NCBI GenBank assembly: GCA_963995505.1
Contig: OZ023184.1
Location: forward strand, 12,478,308-12,542,307
DNA length: 64,000 nt
Source of the DNA: Hypericum androsaemum
Lineage: Eukaryota; Streptophyta; Magnoliopsida; Malpighiales; Hypericaceae
Reading direction: 5' to 3'
The notes below the pieces were generated by a model. The model saw only the letters and a program-made list of their open reading frames with translations. It made no database searches and was not told the DNA's origin. This document shows, in pieces, positions 1-10,601 of this stretch; positions within the stretch are counted from its first letter, which is position 1; every line of letters begins with the position of its first letter. The translations under genes were made by a program, and so were the position numbers.

Positions 1-480
1 AATGACATAACATTTTATTTCAAAATGGCATGCACGATCAAACAAATTTTTAAATTTTTAAAAAAAATTTCAAAAAAAGGTTAAAGTGCAGGTGAAAGGG
101 GGATTTTTAATCCTCTTGCAATAACGTCCTTGAAGGATCAAGTTGTAGGTAACAAATACGACTCAACGGCTAGTATAGAACTAATTGGAGTTGATTTATC
201 AATTCCAAACACAAGTTGATTACTTTAACTAAACTACGACTACATTGGATGATGGTTTTAACAATTAAGAATGAGTGAGCTTGATACCATTGACAACCTA
301 ATTAACCAATTAGCTTAGTAATTTATTAAGATCATGTTATAGTCCAAGTGTTTCTAAAATAACTAATTAATGCTCATAATATTAATTAGCATAAATTAAT
401 TATTTATTAGGTTTAGTCGAACTAACTAGTATTCCCACAACTAATTAGCCTCCTAATATAACTAATTACTAGTGTATCGA
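1..480. other. AT-rich sequence, no gene seen
   Basis: This stretch is AT-rich, has no open frame of note and shows no terminal repeats or RNA-gene motifs. It may be the continuation of a transposon that begins outside the window. Confidence 0.5.
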
Positions 481-1090
481 TAAAAGCAAAAACCCCTCGA
501 AAAGAAAATCCAAAACCCCTAGTTATGCCGGTGGCCCTACCTATCGACGACCATGGTGGGGCTTCCTCCCAAACCAGGGGGAATGGCCTCCCATCCACTG
601 TCGCTTCTTCCGGCTCTGGCTAGGGTGCCAGTGGCTCTCGCAGCCCAATCTATTTTTTCCTAGGATTTTAACCGCCTCTCAAATTGGCAGTGCCGACGAC
701 ATCCTCTCCTCTGTTTGATGCCTCAACTCGCTTTCTCCTCCTTCAACAACTCAATGAGTACATTTCCCCTTGATTGGTTTCACGATTGCGTCCTATAGGC
801 TTTCAGAGGATGGGGCAGTCTCTCTCTCCAGGCAGGCCATTATGCACGGTTTCCCTCTCCAGGCACTAGTTCATGGTGAGGCGGCGCTCTCTGAGACTAC
901 CCATGGCCTTCCCACTTTGTCGTCGGGGGTCTAATGATGCCCAAGTCGAACATAGGTCAGGCCCCCCCCCCCCCCTCATCTTTCGATGCATCTTGTTATG
1001 GCCCTGTGAACGTGGTGATTATAGAGAGGCATTCACTAATCACAGATTCATCTTCTCTAGAGCCAGTGCAGAAGCGTTCTTATGCAAAAT
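481..1090 (+). pseudogene. Possible LINE ORF1 (5' part) remnant
   Basis: The region turns abruptly GC/CT-rich and encodes broken pieces on the plus strand. From about 900 a stretch rich in Pro and Ser ends in QKRSYAKSV, which resembles the linker before the nucleic-acid-binding domain of plant L1 ORF1 proteins (DUF4283-type). Stops and frame changes interrupt it, and it runs into gypsy-like sequence on the other strand at about 1080. The assignment rests on composition and one short motif only. Confidence 0.25.
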
Positions 1091-1632
1091 CGGTCAACCG
1101 TTCATATGTGAACGTCGGCGTTCTTTGGGACGTTTGTGGAAGTGCCTTATCCATGTGGTCTCGAACTCCTTGGAGTTGATTGGCAACCATCTGTAATGCT
1201 TCTTTAATGAGCAGAATGGACTCCTTAGAGTGCTTATTGGCCTCTTCAGCACGCCTCCAAGGTTTCTCATCGACAAGCCAATTTTGTCGTCGAGCCTCCT
1301 CGTTGGCGAGCGAAATCTCTCTTACAACCTGTGAGGACTCCTCATAGTGCCTACATGAAGGCGGCATATGTTTCTATTGGAACGAAAGGCCTATAGGACT
1401 CCTCGTAGTTCCTCAGAGCAACGAAGGAGGCATATGTCTTCATTGGGACGGTAGGCCTATAGGACTCGATTGGGACGTCGTATGTTTTGATCGGCTCTTT
1501 TGGGGAAGCCAAAGTAGATAAATTCCTAATTGCGTTTAACAAGGAAACAAAAGGTGTCGGCTCCTTAGAGAGAATCGGTGCAACAAAGTTGTTGGTCATC
1601 TTGGCAAGGTAAAGGTTAGACTGCCTTCTCAT
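1080..1632 (-). pseudogene. Ty3/gypsy-like gag N-terminal fragment
   Basis: Two overlapping minus-strand frames (1632 to 1351, 1367 to 1080) begin directly after a primer-binding-like sequence, where gag of a plant Ty3/gypsy element should start. The protein starts MRRQSNLYLAKM and has a Tyr/Pro/Ser-rich repeat (around SYRPTVPMKTY and SYRPFVPIETY), then a charged helical part with EEARRQNWLVDEKPWRRAEE. The frame changes near 1360 and stops near 1080, so only about 180 residues survive. Protease, reverse transcriptase and integrase are absent here; they may have lain to the left or been lost. The gypsy label depends mainly on the flanking LTR-like sequence. Confidence 0.4.
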
Positions 1633-1644
1633 ACGCCCTCCTTA

Positions 1645-1665
1645 GTCCCACCGAGTGTGCCAAAA
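1645..1665 (-). other. Putative primer-binding site of a gypsy element
   Basis: On the minus strand, TGGCACACTCGGTGGGAC follows the putative LTR end by a few bases. Similar TGGCACGCCCGGTGGGAC sequences sit after the 5' LTR of some plant Ty3/gypsy (Tat-like) elements. The gag-like frame starts about 15 bases further on. Confidence 0.4.
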
Positions 1666-1869
1666 ATATGTTAGTGGGAAAAGTGGTACAGAAATGCAAG
1701 ACTTCCCGAGATGGTCCGGAGTGATCGTCCCAAGGTCGGTCTAATAGAACGGGTGAAAAAAGTTCTACGGAGTACTAAAGCTATGCTACAAAAAGGAAAA
1801 TGATACAAGTAAATAGAGTAGTTGGTTGTGTGGTTGATTGATGATGTCTTGGTCTCGTGTCTGGGCCCT

Positions 1870-2330
1870 TCTTATATAGACAATGCCAACCGCCTCAAAT
1901 GATGCCAACTTGGCTTTGGCTCATGATGGAAACCGAAACTACCTTTACACAATGCCAACTTAGCTCCAGCTCATGATGGAAAACTCAAACCGCCTTAGTC
2001 GTATCAATGTCCAAACTACCTTAGTTATGTTACGGACGCCGACTAGCCTCATCTCATTATGAGAAATCCAAATCGCCTTAGTCATATCAATGCCCAAACT
2101 ACCTTAGTCATATTGCGAACGTCGACAAGCCGCATCTCATAATGAGAAACCCGAATCGCCTTAGTCATATCAATGCCCAAACTGCTTTAGTCATGTTGCG
2201 GATGCCGACCTAGCCTCATCTCATGATGAGAAACCCAAACTGCATTAAGATAACGCCAACTTGGCTCTGACTCATAATGGAAACCCAAACTGCCTTAGAC
2301 AATGCCAACTTGGCTCTATCTTATGATAAA
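1870..2330. repeat. Tandem repeat of about 83 bp
   Basis: Diverged units of about 83 bp run head to tail. Each starts near ATGCCCAAACTACCTTAGTC and contains CTCATGATGAGAAACCC. Three central units (about 2020-2260) match well and the outer ones are degenerate. It lies inside the putative LTR. Confidence 0.7.
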
Positions 2331-2399
2331 AAATCCGAACCGCCTTTGTCATATCGACGATACCAAACACTCAACCCAATATCACTGGCAAAAAGCACA

Positions 2400-3400
2400 A
2401 CGACTTTGGTCTAGCCTGAAGAAGCACCTTGTCCGGCCTGGCCCAATAAGAGCTTGTCATTGTCCTGGTCCCAAGAGGACCTGCTCGTCTGTTCGACCCA
2501 ATAAGGGCTTGGCGTGTCCAAACACGATCCTCATCGGTCTAGCCTCAGTGAAGAGTTATCATCGGTCTGGCTTGAAACAAAGACCTTGTCGGTCTGGCCC
2601 GAATATGAATCCCATCGGTCTGGACCTAAGAGGACCTACTCATTGGTCTGACTACATAGGCTCAATGTTGGTCTGACTTGCCAAGTGGAATACAATAGGA
2701 CCACGAACTGGTTCAAAAGTCATTGGTCCGACCTATAATGGGCTTGTCGGTTTTATAACGGGCTCGTTGTCCTGGCTTGTCGATCCGACTTGGTCAATGG
2801 TCTGGCTTATTGCTATGGAGGTCGTCGGTCTGGTTTATCGCATTATAGGTGGTTGGTTCAGCTTGTCCCATTGGAGGTGGTTGGTCAGACCTTTAATGGT
2901 TTTTCCAGTCCCATAATGGGCCACCGGTCTTATAACTGGCTTGTTGTCCCAGCTCACCGATCTGAGTCAATCAAAGGTCCGGCTTGTCCCTTTGGAGGTC
3001 ATCAATCCGGTTGCAATATCCAACATTGTTGGTCTGGTCGTGTTATGAAGGAAAGGCCAGTCCGACCAACCCAAGGCAATATCGTCGGTCTATTCGACTT
3101 GGTCATTGATCCGGCTTGCTCAAGGCAATGCCGTCGGTATGAGGAAAATGGATTAGGTCTGGGTTGGTTAAGGTAATGTTGTTGGGCCAACTTGGAACCA
3201 AGGCCATGTCGGTCTAACTTGGAACCAGAGCCTTGTCGATCTGGCTTGGAACCAAAGCCTTGTCGGTCCGGCTTAGAGAACTAAGGCCTTGTCAGTCTGA
3301 CTTAGAACCAAAGCCTTGTCGGTCTGACTTGAAACCAAGGCCTCGTCGGTCTAGCCTGCAACCAAGGCCTTGTCGGTCTGGCTTGTAATAGAATTTAGAC
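2400..3400. repeat. Degenerate short-unit repeat (about 27-40 bp)
   Basis: The motif GGTCTG(A/G)CTTG recurs over 1 kb with irregular spacing. It is most regular at 3190-3390, where units near AACCAAGGCCTTGTCGGTCT repeat about every 30 bp. Further degenerate copies reach about 4010. The repeats create long but meaningless open frames. Confidence 0.65.
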
Positions 3401-4254
3401 CCTCTTAAGCTCGAAATTCGAAGATAATATAAGCTATAAAGTTGTAGATCTACATCTTGGTTTTGCACAAAAACTAGAATCATTTCAATCCGAGTTCCAA
3501 ATAAAAAGATATGAGTGTTTTACCAAAGTGCGTCACCTAGGCGGATGGACTTTCCAGACTCGGCTTGATGTGGAATTTTCACCTGGCTACGCCTCGAATA
3601 TGAAGAAGTAATAAACTACAAAGTTGTAGCTCTTTCTCTTATCTTTCCAAAGCCGAAAGAATCAACTTAATCCAATTCACATGTCATAAATTACGGCCAG
3701 TTTACCAAAGATGAATGTTTGCCAAGCAAAGACAACAAGCCAAAATGGACCGAGGACAACTTGCGAAGGTGGTCTATCGTCACCGGTCTCAACCAAGGGA
3801 AGACCATCGTCTGTCTCAGCCGATGGAAGACTGTCATTAATCTCGACTAAGGGAAGACCAAAGTGGGTCTCTATCCAACTCAAGACCAGAAGCGGTCTCT
3901 TTGAGACGACACCCGACACCTGTCTCTTTGGGATGATACCGATCGCCCAACGATGGTCTCTCTAAGATGACACCGCTCACTTTAAGACCATACTGGTAGT
4001 CCATTTGAGACTACACCACTCATTTCAAAACCAAACAGTCTACCATCCTCTTCGTGCTTGGGACTTGTCGATAAAACCAACCAAAGATTGATCCCATCTC
4101 AGTGCCAACCTGAGTCAAGTCCATGTCAATGCCAAGCAAAGATTGGATTCATCTCGATGCTAACCAAAGGCTGGGTGCTGGTCTGATGTAATAAAGGACC
4201 AAAAATACTCTCGCAACATCGGGGAACTCATAATATGTAGACAAATACCGAAAT

Positions 4255-4860
4255 TATTTTGTACTTCAACAGCCTCCGAGCTTCCTCCTTGTACTCCAAC
4301 TGTGCAATATCCATCCATCATCCCTTAAACAACCTCAGAGCTTCTTCCTTGTAACTATACTTAACAAAATTACATTAACTTGCCCACACAAAAATAACAA
4401 CCTCAGAGCTTCTTCCTTGTACTCCAACTGTGCAATATCCATCCATCATCCCACTCCAAGAAACAATATTTATCATCAGCATTTCATCAAACATCTTCCT
4501 TTCATACCCAATCTCCCTACAAACACGTCACCCCGTCTTCACCACCAGACGATGCACCAAACCCTCAATATCACACCGCCGAATAATGGCGCTGGGAAAG
4601 ATACGTTCTTCAGGCGCCAAGGCTCACCAACTATTCAACAATATTACTTAATGGCAAATACTCGGCATCTTATCTGGGAAAAAGGCAGTCGCAGCAAGTT
4701 GATAATGTGCGCATGAAGCTGGATGACTCCGGGTTTGAGATGCAAGTCACAGACTGTTGTGTACTTGTTGTCGGAAGAGCACAGGATTAGCTGGTTATTT
4801 AGGACAGTGTTGCGGTCCAGAGCAGGTCGAGTACAAGTTGCATGATAAATAAAAGTTCAA
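4255..4860 (-). pseudogene. Pentatricopeptide repeat (PPR) pseudogene piece A
   Basis: On the minus strand the segment at 4430-4560 encodes KMFDEMLMINIVSWSGMM, a clear variant of the PPR signature (VFDEMP..N.VSWN.MI), with GLVHRLVVKTG nearby, as in plant PLS-type PPR proteins that act in organelle RNA editing or processing. Frameshifts and stops break it. A segment containing CAACCTCAGAGCTTCTTCCT is repeated two or three times at 4265-4455. Bases 4720-4860 match 60765-60930 downstream of ARO copy 5, so this is the same 3'-flanking PPR pseudogene carried along with the ARO array. Confidence 0.65.
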
Positions 4861-4980
4861 CATAACAACCATAACCAAAAGTTGAAGAATCAAACGCAAT
4901 GTGATTTTAGTTTATTGACAATACTGCAATGTGACCACATAAGAGAAAAGCAGAGAAACTATAAGAAAGAAATGAGTGGT

Positions 4981-6665
4981 TCATGCAAGCATCAACTGAC
5001 CCAGCCTCCGCTTGGTCTGTTGCAACAATGCTTTCCCGGCCTTGTCATTGGAGAAGTGGCCTTTTCGAGATGCTAAATTTATGGCGGATACTACTTTGTT
5101 GAGCTCATCAAACTTGTTACCAAGTGCATCTATCGCGACGTAGCACAACATGACCATAGCATGCTTTTGAACTTCTATTTTTTCATCGGCTGCTAACTGG
5201 AGTATGCATTTCAGACCTCCAAGGCTTACAATAGCTTTCGAGTGGTCCATGGGCAAGAAGTTATGCTCTCTACAAGCAAATTTGGCGAGTGCAACTAAAG
5301 TCTCCTTGACGACCTCGTTGTTGCTTGATTCAAGCTGATGAACCAATGGGATGATTGGTTGTGTGTCTCGGAATGTTGCCACCAAATTCCCAATGGTTTT
5401 GATGCATGGGATGAGAAGCTGTGGAGTTGAAGAGCTCTGCTTTACAAACTGCACTAGGATTCTCATTAATTGATCAACAACTATTTTGTGAGCATATGAC
5501 CTATGCCTGAACCCGGATCTTCTCAAGTCAGATTCCTTTTCAGCTACTGCTGTGATTTCCATTAAAGCCAAGGCCGAAGATAATTTTACATCCAATCTTT
5601 TGTTCTGTAATAGCACTGAAAAGCACAAAACAACTCTTTTCTCGTCAATAATCTGACAGGCAGAGGCACTGTCCTTGGCAAGAGCTCCAAGAACCTTAGC
5701 TGCCGTCGCTCTCATTCTGTCCTTGACTTGAGGTGAGTCCTCGTGCTAAGGTTGATTCTGTTCCCCTGACATAGATTTCTCATTTTGATCATCTGCAACC
5801 TTCCTTTTGTTTGAGTTGTGCCGTGCAGCTATGATAGAAAGGACAGAAGTTGCCTTGTTGATGTCATCCTGTAAATGCTCCTCAGTAACCTCAACGTGAA
5901 GGAGGGTGACAAGGGAAGTTATTAGATCATCAAGTAGCAATTTGGACATCACATGAGCAACCTCAGCCTAGAGTAGCATTGGTCCATCTTTGAGGATTTT
6001 GTTAAACACCTTAATGAAACCTGTTGCTACCAAATGTTCGACCTTTCTCAATTTTTGTGCTATTACCCCCTACTACCATAACACTGATCCATTTATCATG
6101 TAAAATACCCTCTCTCAAAATACTTAGGAGCAGTGAAACCTAAGCTCGACCTTCTGTCGTCAAAATTACCTCGTCCATGCCAAGACAGCGCAATGAAAAG
6201 GCGACATCCTTCAATCCCTCAAAAACGGTCCAACATAAAGAGGGAATGTTGTTGACAAGAGTTAGAGTCTTTGACACCGTAGCTACCATTCTGGCTTTCA
6301 CTTTAGGTGACTTCTCATTTCGGTCATCTGCAATCTTCCTCCCATTCGAGTTATGACTGGCAGTTCCTGTATTGATATCATCCTGAAAATTCTCCTCGTC
6401 GGCCATGAACTGAAGGTGGCTGACGAGGAAGCCTACAAGATCATGAAGTCGCAATTTATCTTGGATTGTTAGATCAATAGTCACAAATTTGGAAATCACA
6501 TGGGCAACCTCAACCTGAAGTAGAATTGGACCTCCTTTGAGAATTTTGGCAAACTCCACTTTGACCCCTGCTTCCACCAAATGTTCGAACCTGTCCTGGT
6601 TGTTGTGCTATTGCCCCTAGCACCATGACACCGATCCATTTTATATATAAAGAACCTCCTCTGGG
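4981..6665 (-). pseudogene. ARO-like armadillo gene, copy 1 (pseudogene)
   Basis: Minus-strand remnant of an ARMADILLO REPEAT ONLY-like protein. The C-terminal block (5715 to 4981) contains ALMEITAVAEKESDLRRS and ends RRLGQLMLA. Upstream blocks (5952-5746, 6580-6140) carry LLQVEVAHVISKF and KARMVATVSKTL. A CAG-to-TAG change near 5745 breaks the frame where the other copies read PQHEDSP. More stops lie near 5953-6130, and the N-terminal third with the start codon is missing. The break near 6665 is followed by LINE-like sequence. AROs of Arabidopsis act in polarised tip growth; no function is expected from this copy. Confidence 0.85.
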
Positions 6666-6699
6666 TTAACATTTTTGGGGATCCTCTAAATGTTTGGTG

Positions 6700-7080
6700 A
6701 AGCAACTTTTTTGAGGCTGGGGTTGCATCTTTGGGTGAGTTGGTAAGGGTAGATATGAACACGACGACCAGAGAAAGAATTGATAGAGCAAGGATACAAA
6801 TTTGTACCCGGAGGAAGTCTCACCTGAATGCAAGTTTCAAAATCATGGTAAATGGGGAATCTCACCTCATTAACATCCTAGAAAATTCCTATGACGAAGG
6901 GTGCTTCACCGAACCCGGGGCAAAATCAGATTATTCTTACAATTTTCACAGCGGGCGAAGGGCTGCAGACGACCTCCACGGCGAGACAACTCAAGATGGT
7001 GACGAAACCCAGACGTCGAGATGCAATGTGGTAAATCAAGAGAAGGTGTTTGCCGAGTTGGCAGTAGTCAGTTGGCAGTA
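6700..7080 (+). pseudogene. LINE ORF1-like (DUF4283-type) fragment
   Basis: An open plus-strand frame encodes LVRVDMNTTTRERIDRARIQ followed by a beta-rich stretch ending INILEN. This resembles the 'vkiD..T....rg.fARv.v.v....p....v.ing' part found after the DUF4283 domain in plant LINE ORF1 and related zinc-knuckle proteins. The rest of a LINE is absent. It replaces the 5' part of ARO pseudogene 1. Its end (GGCAGTAGTCAGTTG) holds the target site used by the adjacent MITE. Confidence 0.4.
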
Positions 7081-7088
7081 GTCAGTTG
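7081..7088. repeat. Target-site duplication (left) of hAT-type MITE
   Basis: GTCAGTTG directly precedes the TAGACCTGG end of the element and is repeated exactly at 7619-7626. Eight bases is the length made by hAT transposases. Confidence 0.9.
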
Positions 7089-7618
7089 TAGACCTGGCCA
7101 TGAATTGAATTTGATTCGTGATTCGATTCGATTCGATTCATCAATAATTCGATTCGTCAAAAAATTCGATTCAAATTCGTCATGATAAGAATTGAATACG
7201 GTTCAAGTTTTTTGTAATTCGTCAAACCGGCGAATTCAATTCGAATTCGATTCGTATTAAATTCGAATTCAAAAAGGGGGGGGGGGTGTGTGGGGGGGGG
7301 AATTAAAGCTTTAGACTCTACATTAGGACCAATTAAATAAGCACTTAATTTATTATGGGCTCGCCCAAAATTGCTAAAAGATTGGAAAAAATTTTGTAAA
7401 TTAAACAACATGAAACCAAAACGTTTTCCACAAGATGTTCAACATCGTTGGAATTAATTCGAATTCGAATTCGATTATAATTCGATTCTAATTCGAAAAT
7501 TCATAATTCGTATTCGATTCGTCTTGTGAAGAATTGAATACGATTTAATGTTTTGATGAATTCGAATTCGAATAAATTCGATTCGAATTCGTCCAAATTC
7601 GAACCGTGGTCAGGTCTA
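7089..7618. mobile_element. Non-autonomous hAT-type MITE, 530 bp
   Basis: The element starts TAGACCTGGCCATGAATTG and ends in the inverted counterpart, whose reverse complement is TAGACCTGACCACGGTTCG. It is flanked by perfect 8-bp duplications GTCAGTTG. The interior has no transposase; it is AT-rich and filled with AATTCGAATTCG-type hexamers plus a poly-G tract near 7276-7300. Size, ends and duplication length fit a MITE mobilised by an hAT transposase elsewhere in the genome. Confidence 0.9.
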
Positions 7619-7626
7619 GTCAGTTG
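7619..7626. repeat. Target-site duplication (right) of hAT-type MITE
   Basis: GTCAGTTG, an exact repeat of 7081-7088. Confidence 0.9.
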
Positions 7627-8542
7627 TCTGTTGTGTTATAAGAACAGGAAGAACGTGTGTAATGGATATGTCATGTACGAAATGGATTAACCGGGTTGGT
7701 TAAGGATCTCTCTCTCCCCACAAATTCTCTTTGGTTACTTCTGCAGATTGTTTCGAATTCCTTTCTTGACTTAAGAATTTCTGACGCTTGTGTAATCCGT
7801 AACTCGTAGATTTCTGCTTGTTGCATGAGACCACCCAAGACGGCGATTGCTTTGGGGCACATGCACAGATTCTATGGGGGCAAAAGGGAAAGAGAAATTT
7901 CCGAAATTCAAATTTTAAACGAGGAACGAGAAGAGAAAACTACCCGCGTCGCATCTAGGTCTTCTCTGGCAGAGCTAGGATTAGACCTCACCACGCTTCG
8001 AATTGGGTCGAAGGTCAGGTTTAATCCGAATCTAATTGGTTGGAATTTATCAAAACCTCAAATTGTATTCATTTCGTCTAAAGACGAATCAAATCGAATT
8101 CGATTTCTTTAATTTTAGTATTTAATAAAATAATTCAAAATCTACAAATTTTTTTAAAAATTTTGTAATATTTTTGAAAAAGTTCAAAAAATTCAAAAAA
8201 ATCAAAAAAATCAATTTTTTATATATTTCAAATTTAAGGTTTAATATTTAATATTTTTGAGAAAAAGAAATAAGTTAAAGATCGAATTTACACTTAATGT
8301 ACCAAATTAAGTTGCCTACGCATCCTTAGCTCCGAAGGAATCGTGACGTTCCACAAATTTTTTCTTACCCTTATTTGATCTAATTGATGGCATAATAATG
8401 TGACTAATATAGCTAATTACTAATTAGTAAACTTTGGGAGATAATTTATGTAGATAAAATTATCAATGGGGAGAAATAGAAATTTGAGATTAGAGTATAT
8501 ATATTTTGAAGAATAGAAAGGAATATTATTTATAGGGCTTTT
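7627..8542. other. LTR-like and AT-rich sequence, no gene
   Basis: The first 230 bases (TTATAAGAACAGGAAG..., CTCTCTCTCCCC..., ending near TTGTTGCATGAGACC) look like the transcribed part of a retrotransposon LTR split by the MITE, but no partner LTR is seen. At about 7979 GATTAGACCTCACCACGC and nearby AATTCGATT motifs resemble the MITE ends, perhaps a decayed second copy. From 8110 the sequence is AT-rich and featureless. Confidence 0.3.
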
Positions 8543-8555
8543 ATTATGTAAATTC
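8543..8555. repeat. Target-site duplication (5') of L1 LINE
   Basis: ATTATGTAAATTC, repeated exactly at 14655-14667 after the poly-A tail. Confidence 0.92.
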
Positions 8556-8598
8556 CTTCCTCTTGCTCCACCGCCCCCTTCCGCCGATCCTCCTTCCG

Positions 8599-10601
8599 AT
8601 GGCCTTCCACGTCCCTCACCTCCCTCTCTCCTTAGCCTTCGTCACACCCAGGCTCCCTATCCCCTTGATTTTCTTTCCCACCACCCCTAATTCCCTCCCC
8701 TCCCTCCCTGAAAAACCTAAATCCCTCTCCTGCCTGAAAGCCCAGATTCCTATCCTTCCCTCCCTCCCCGGTCCCTTTGCTTTGTCTTCTCGTTTACTTT
8801 GCTCTATGGCGCCTTCCTCTCCGGCGGCTTCTTTGTTCGTAGACAGCCTCCCGTCACCGTGGTTTCCGGAAAATCTTCGGAATTTTTTCTCGAAGCATGT
8901 CAAAGTTCTGGATGTTTACATCCCGCCCAAGCTCTCTAAGCGGGGTTCGAAGTTCGGCTTTGTTAGGGTTCCACAAGGCCCGGAGGTTGCTGTGGTTATC
9001 ACCAAGATTAATGGTCTTATGGTTGGAAAGTATGAGTTGTTTGTTTCTCTTGCCAGGTTTGATCGCCCTACTAAGGGGTCGGCTGTTCGTGTTGTCAAAA
9101 GTGTTCCGACCCCCAGTGATGTTCCTAGCCATGGTCGTCAAGTTGATTCATCATTTGCTGCTGCTTTACTCGGGAAGTGCCCTGTGGCTGGTCCAATCCC
9201 TTTAGTCGGTGCTGGCTCTTCGATCTCCCTGGTGGTGCTTTCTAACCCTGTGACCCAAGACTGGCTTCTCTATAGCCTTATTGTCGAGATGTCTGATATC
9301 TCGATTGCTCCGAATTTGGTCTTGATGCTTGACAAGATTGGTATCAAGGCGGCTCCCATTAGGCTTCTTGGTGGCATTCACTTCCTGATCTCCTTTCCTA
9401 ACATTGAAGAAAAGGCTAGATGGTCCCCTATGTTGGCGGGTCATTTCCTTAGTGTTTCGGAGTGGTCCCCCGCTTTTGCTCCCTCAACTCGCTTCGCTAA
9501 ACTTATCTGTCATGGTATTCCACTCAATGCTAGGGAGAATGCTCACCTGACGCAACTAATATCCTCGTTGGGCTCTTTGGTGCAGGTGGTGAAATGTCCG
9601 AATACAGGTCTGGTTGTTGACGAGGTCTGTCTTATCATCGTAACGAGCTCCCCCCAGTACATCTCCGGTTCAATTCCGACATTAGTTGGGGGCCATCCTC
9701 ATTTAGTGCACATTCGGGAAGTGGGTTGGCTGACTATCACTGGCTTCTTGGTAATATGGATTGGAATGCTGGTTTGATTGATCTGGGTTTGGATGGTTTA
9801 GGTGATGTTATCCGACAGGTTTCTCCAGCACCGATTCCTAACGGTATTCACCGACTCTTGCCGGGTTTAGGGTGTTCTCCTCATGTTGTGGGCCCTCAGG
9901 TGCCTCCCTACAATGTCTCACCGTCTCCCCAGGCTGTGCGACCTTTGAATTGCCCCACACAGAAAGGCGGATGCCCTCATAATTCCTGTCAGGTAGGCGC
10001 TTAGTCATCTTCTCCTGGCTGTGGTTCTTCCTCGAAGGGCCGTACACATATCAAGCCCAATAGTATCCCCTCTCTCCCTCCCGTCGGACCGGCCCACCCA
10101 AACCTAACTCCAGTACCAGAATTGGTGCCTGAAACCCAACCTAGTTTGGTGGATGTTCCTGTTCTTTTCTCTTTGAATCCTTTTCCTACAGCTGACTCTA
10201 AGAAAAAGAAGAAATTATCATCAAGATCTATTAACATGTTACTTCACAAAGCAAAACCTTTCCGTAGAGTTCACGTCTGCAATCCACTGGCCAAGAAGCA
10301 GCTCATGGGTGGGAGCATGTCCTCTTCTCATCGGTCAGGCGTCTCTAGGGGAAAAAACTTGATGGAGTGGGAGGAGGAAGTTAGAGCAACCCGGGCAGTG
10401 GCTATTACAGCTGGGGTTCTGGATGGTGGTAAGGATCTTCACCTTTCCAAGTTGCTGGGCGATGCTATTCCCAGGAATTCGGAAGCTCTAGATTCTTTGG
10501 ATCCAAATTGTTCGGATGAGGTCAGCTTGGACAGCGGTGATTGTAATGCAGATACATCTTCTCCAAAATCTGCATCAGGAGGAGCTGAGGGATGCCAATG
10601 A
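8599..10601 (+). pseudogene. LINE ORF1 (RRM-like RNA-binding protein), frame-shifted
   Basis: The nucleic-acid chaperone of the LINE. I take the ATG at 8599; an internal ATG at 8803 (MAPSSPAAS) just before the domain is an alternative. An RRM-like fold follows, with KVLDVYIPPKLSKRGSKFGF as its RNP-like core, then a DUF4283-like region to about 9777. The frame shifts near 9730-9777 into one ending at 10004 and again into one from 10122 that carries a Lys-rich stretch (KKKKKLSSRS) and an acidic C-terminus. No CCHC zinc knuckle is obvious. The short LINE at 38908-39926 has a related RRM (AKLSKRQTKLGFVRI). Confidence 0.8.

Larger units (their letters stand above)
1669..4218 (-). mobile_element. 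Putative long LTR of a Ty3/gypsy element
   Basis: About 2.55 kb without coding capacity, bounded by TGTTAGTGGG on the left and CTCGCAACA on the right, giving TG...CA ends on either strand. The left end abuts a primer-binding-like site and a gag-like frame on the minus strand, as expected for a 5' LTR read on that strand. Much of it is tandem repeats, which is common in long Tat-type LTRs. The second LTR is not in the window, so the right boundary is a guess from the terminal dinucleotide and cannot be confirmed by a target duplication. Confidence 0.4.

Noticed and set aside
2302..3190. Open frames of 62-128 aa on both strands within 2.3-3.2 kb
   Set aside because: They arise from the GGTCTGGCTTG tandem repeats inside the putative LTR; both strands are open and the products are low-complexity.
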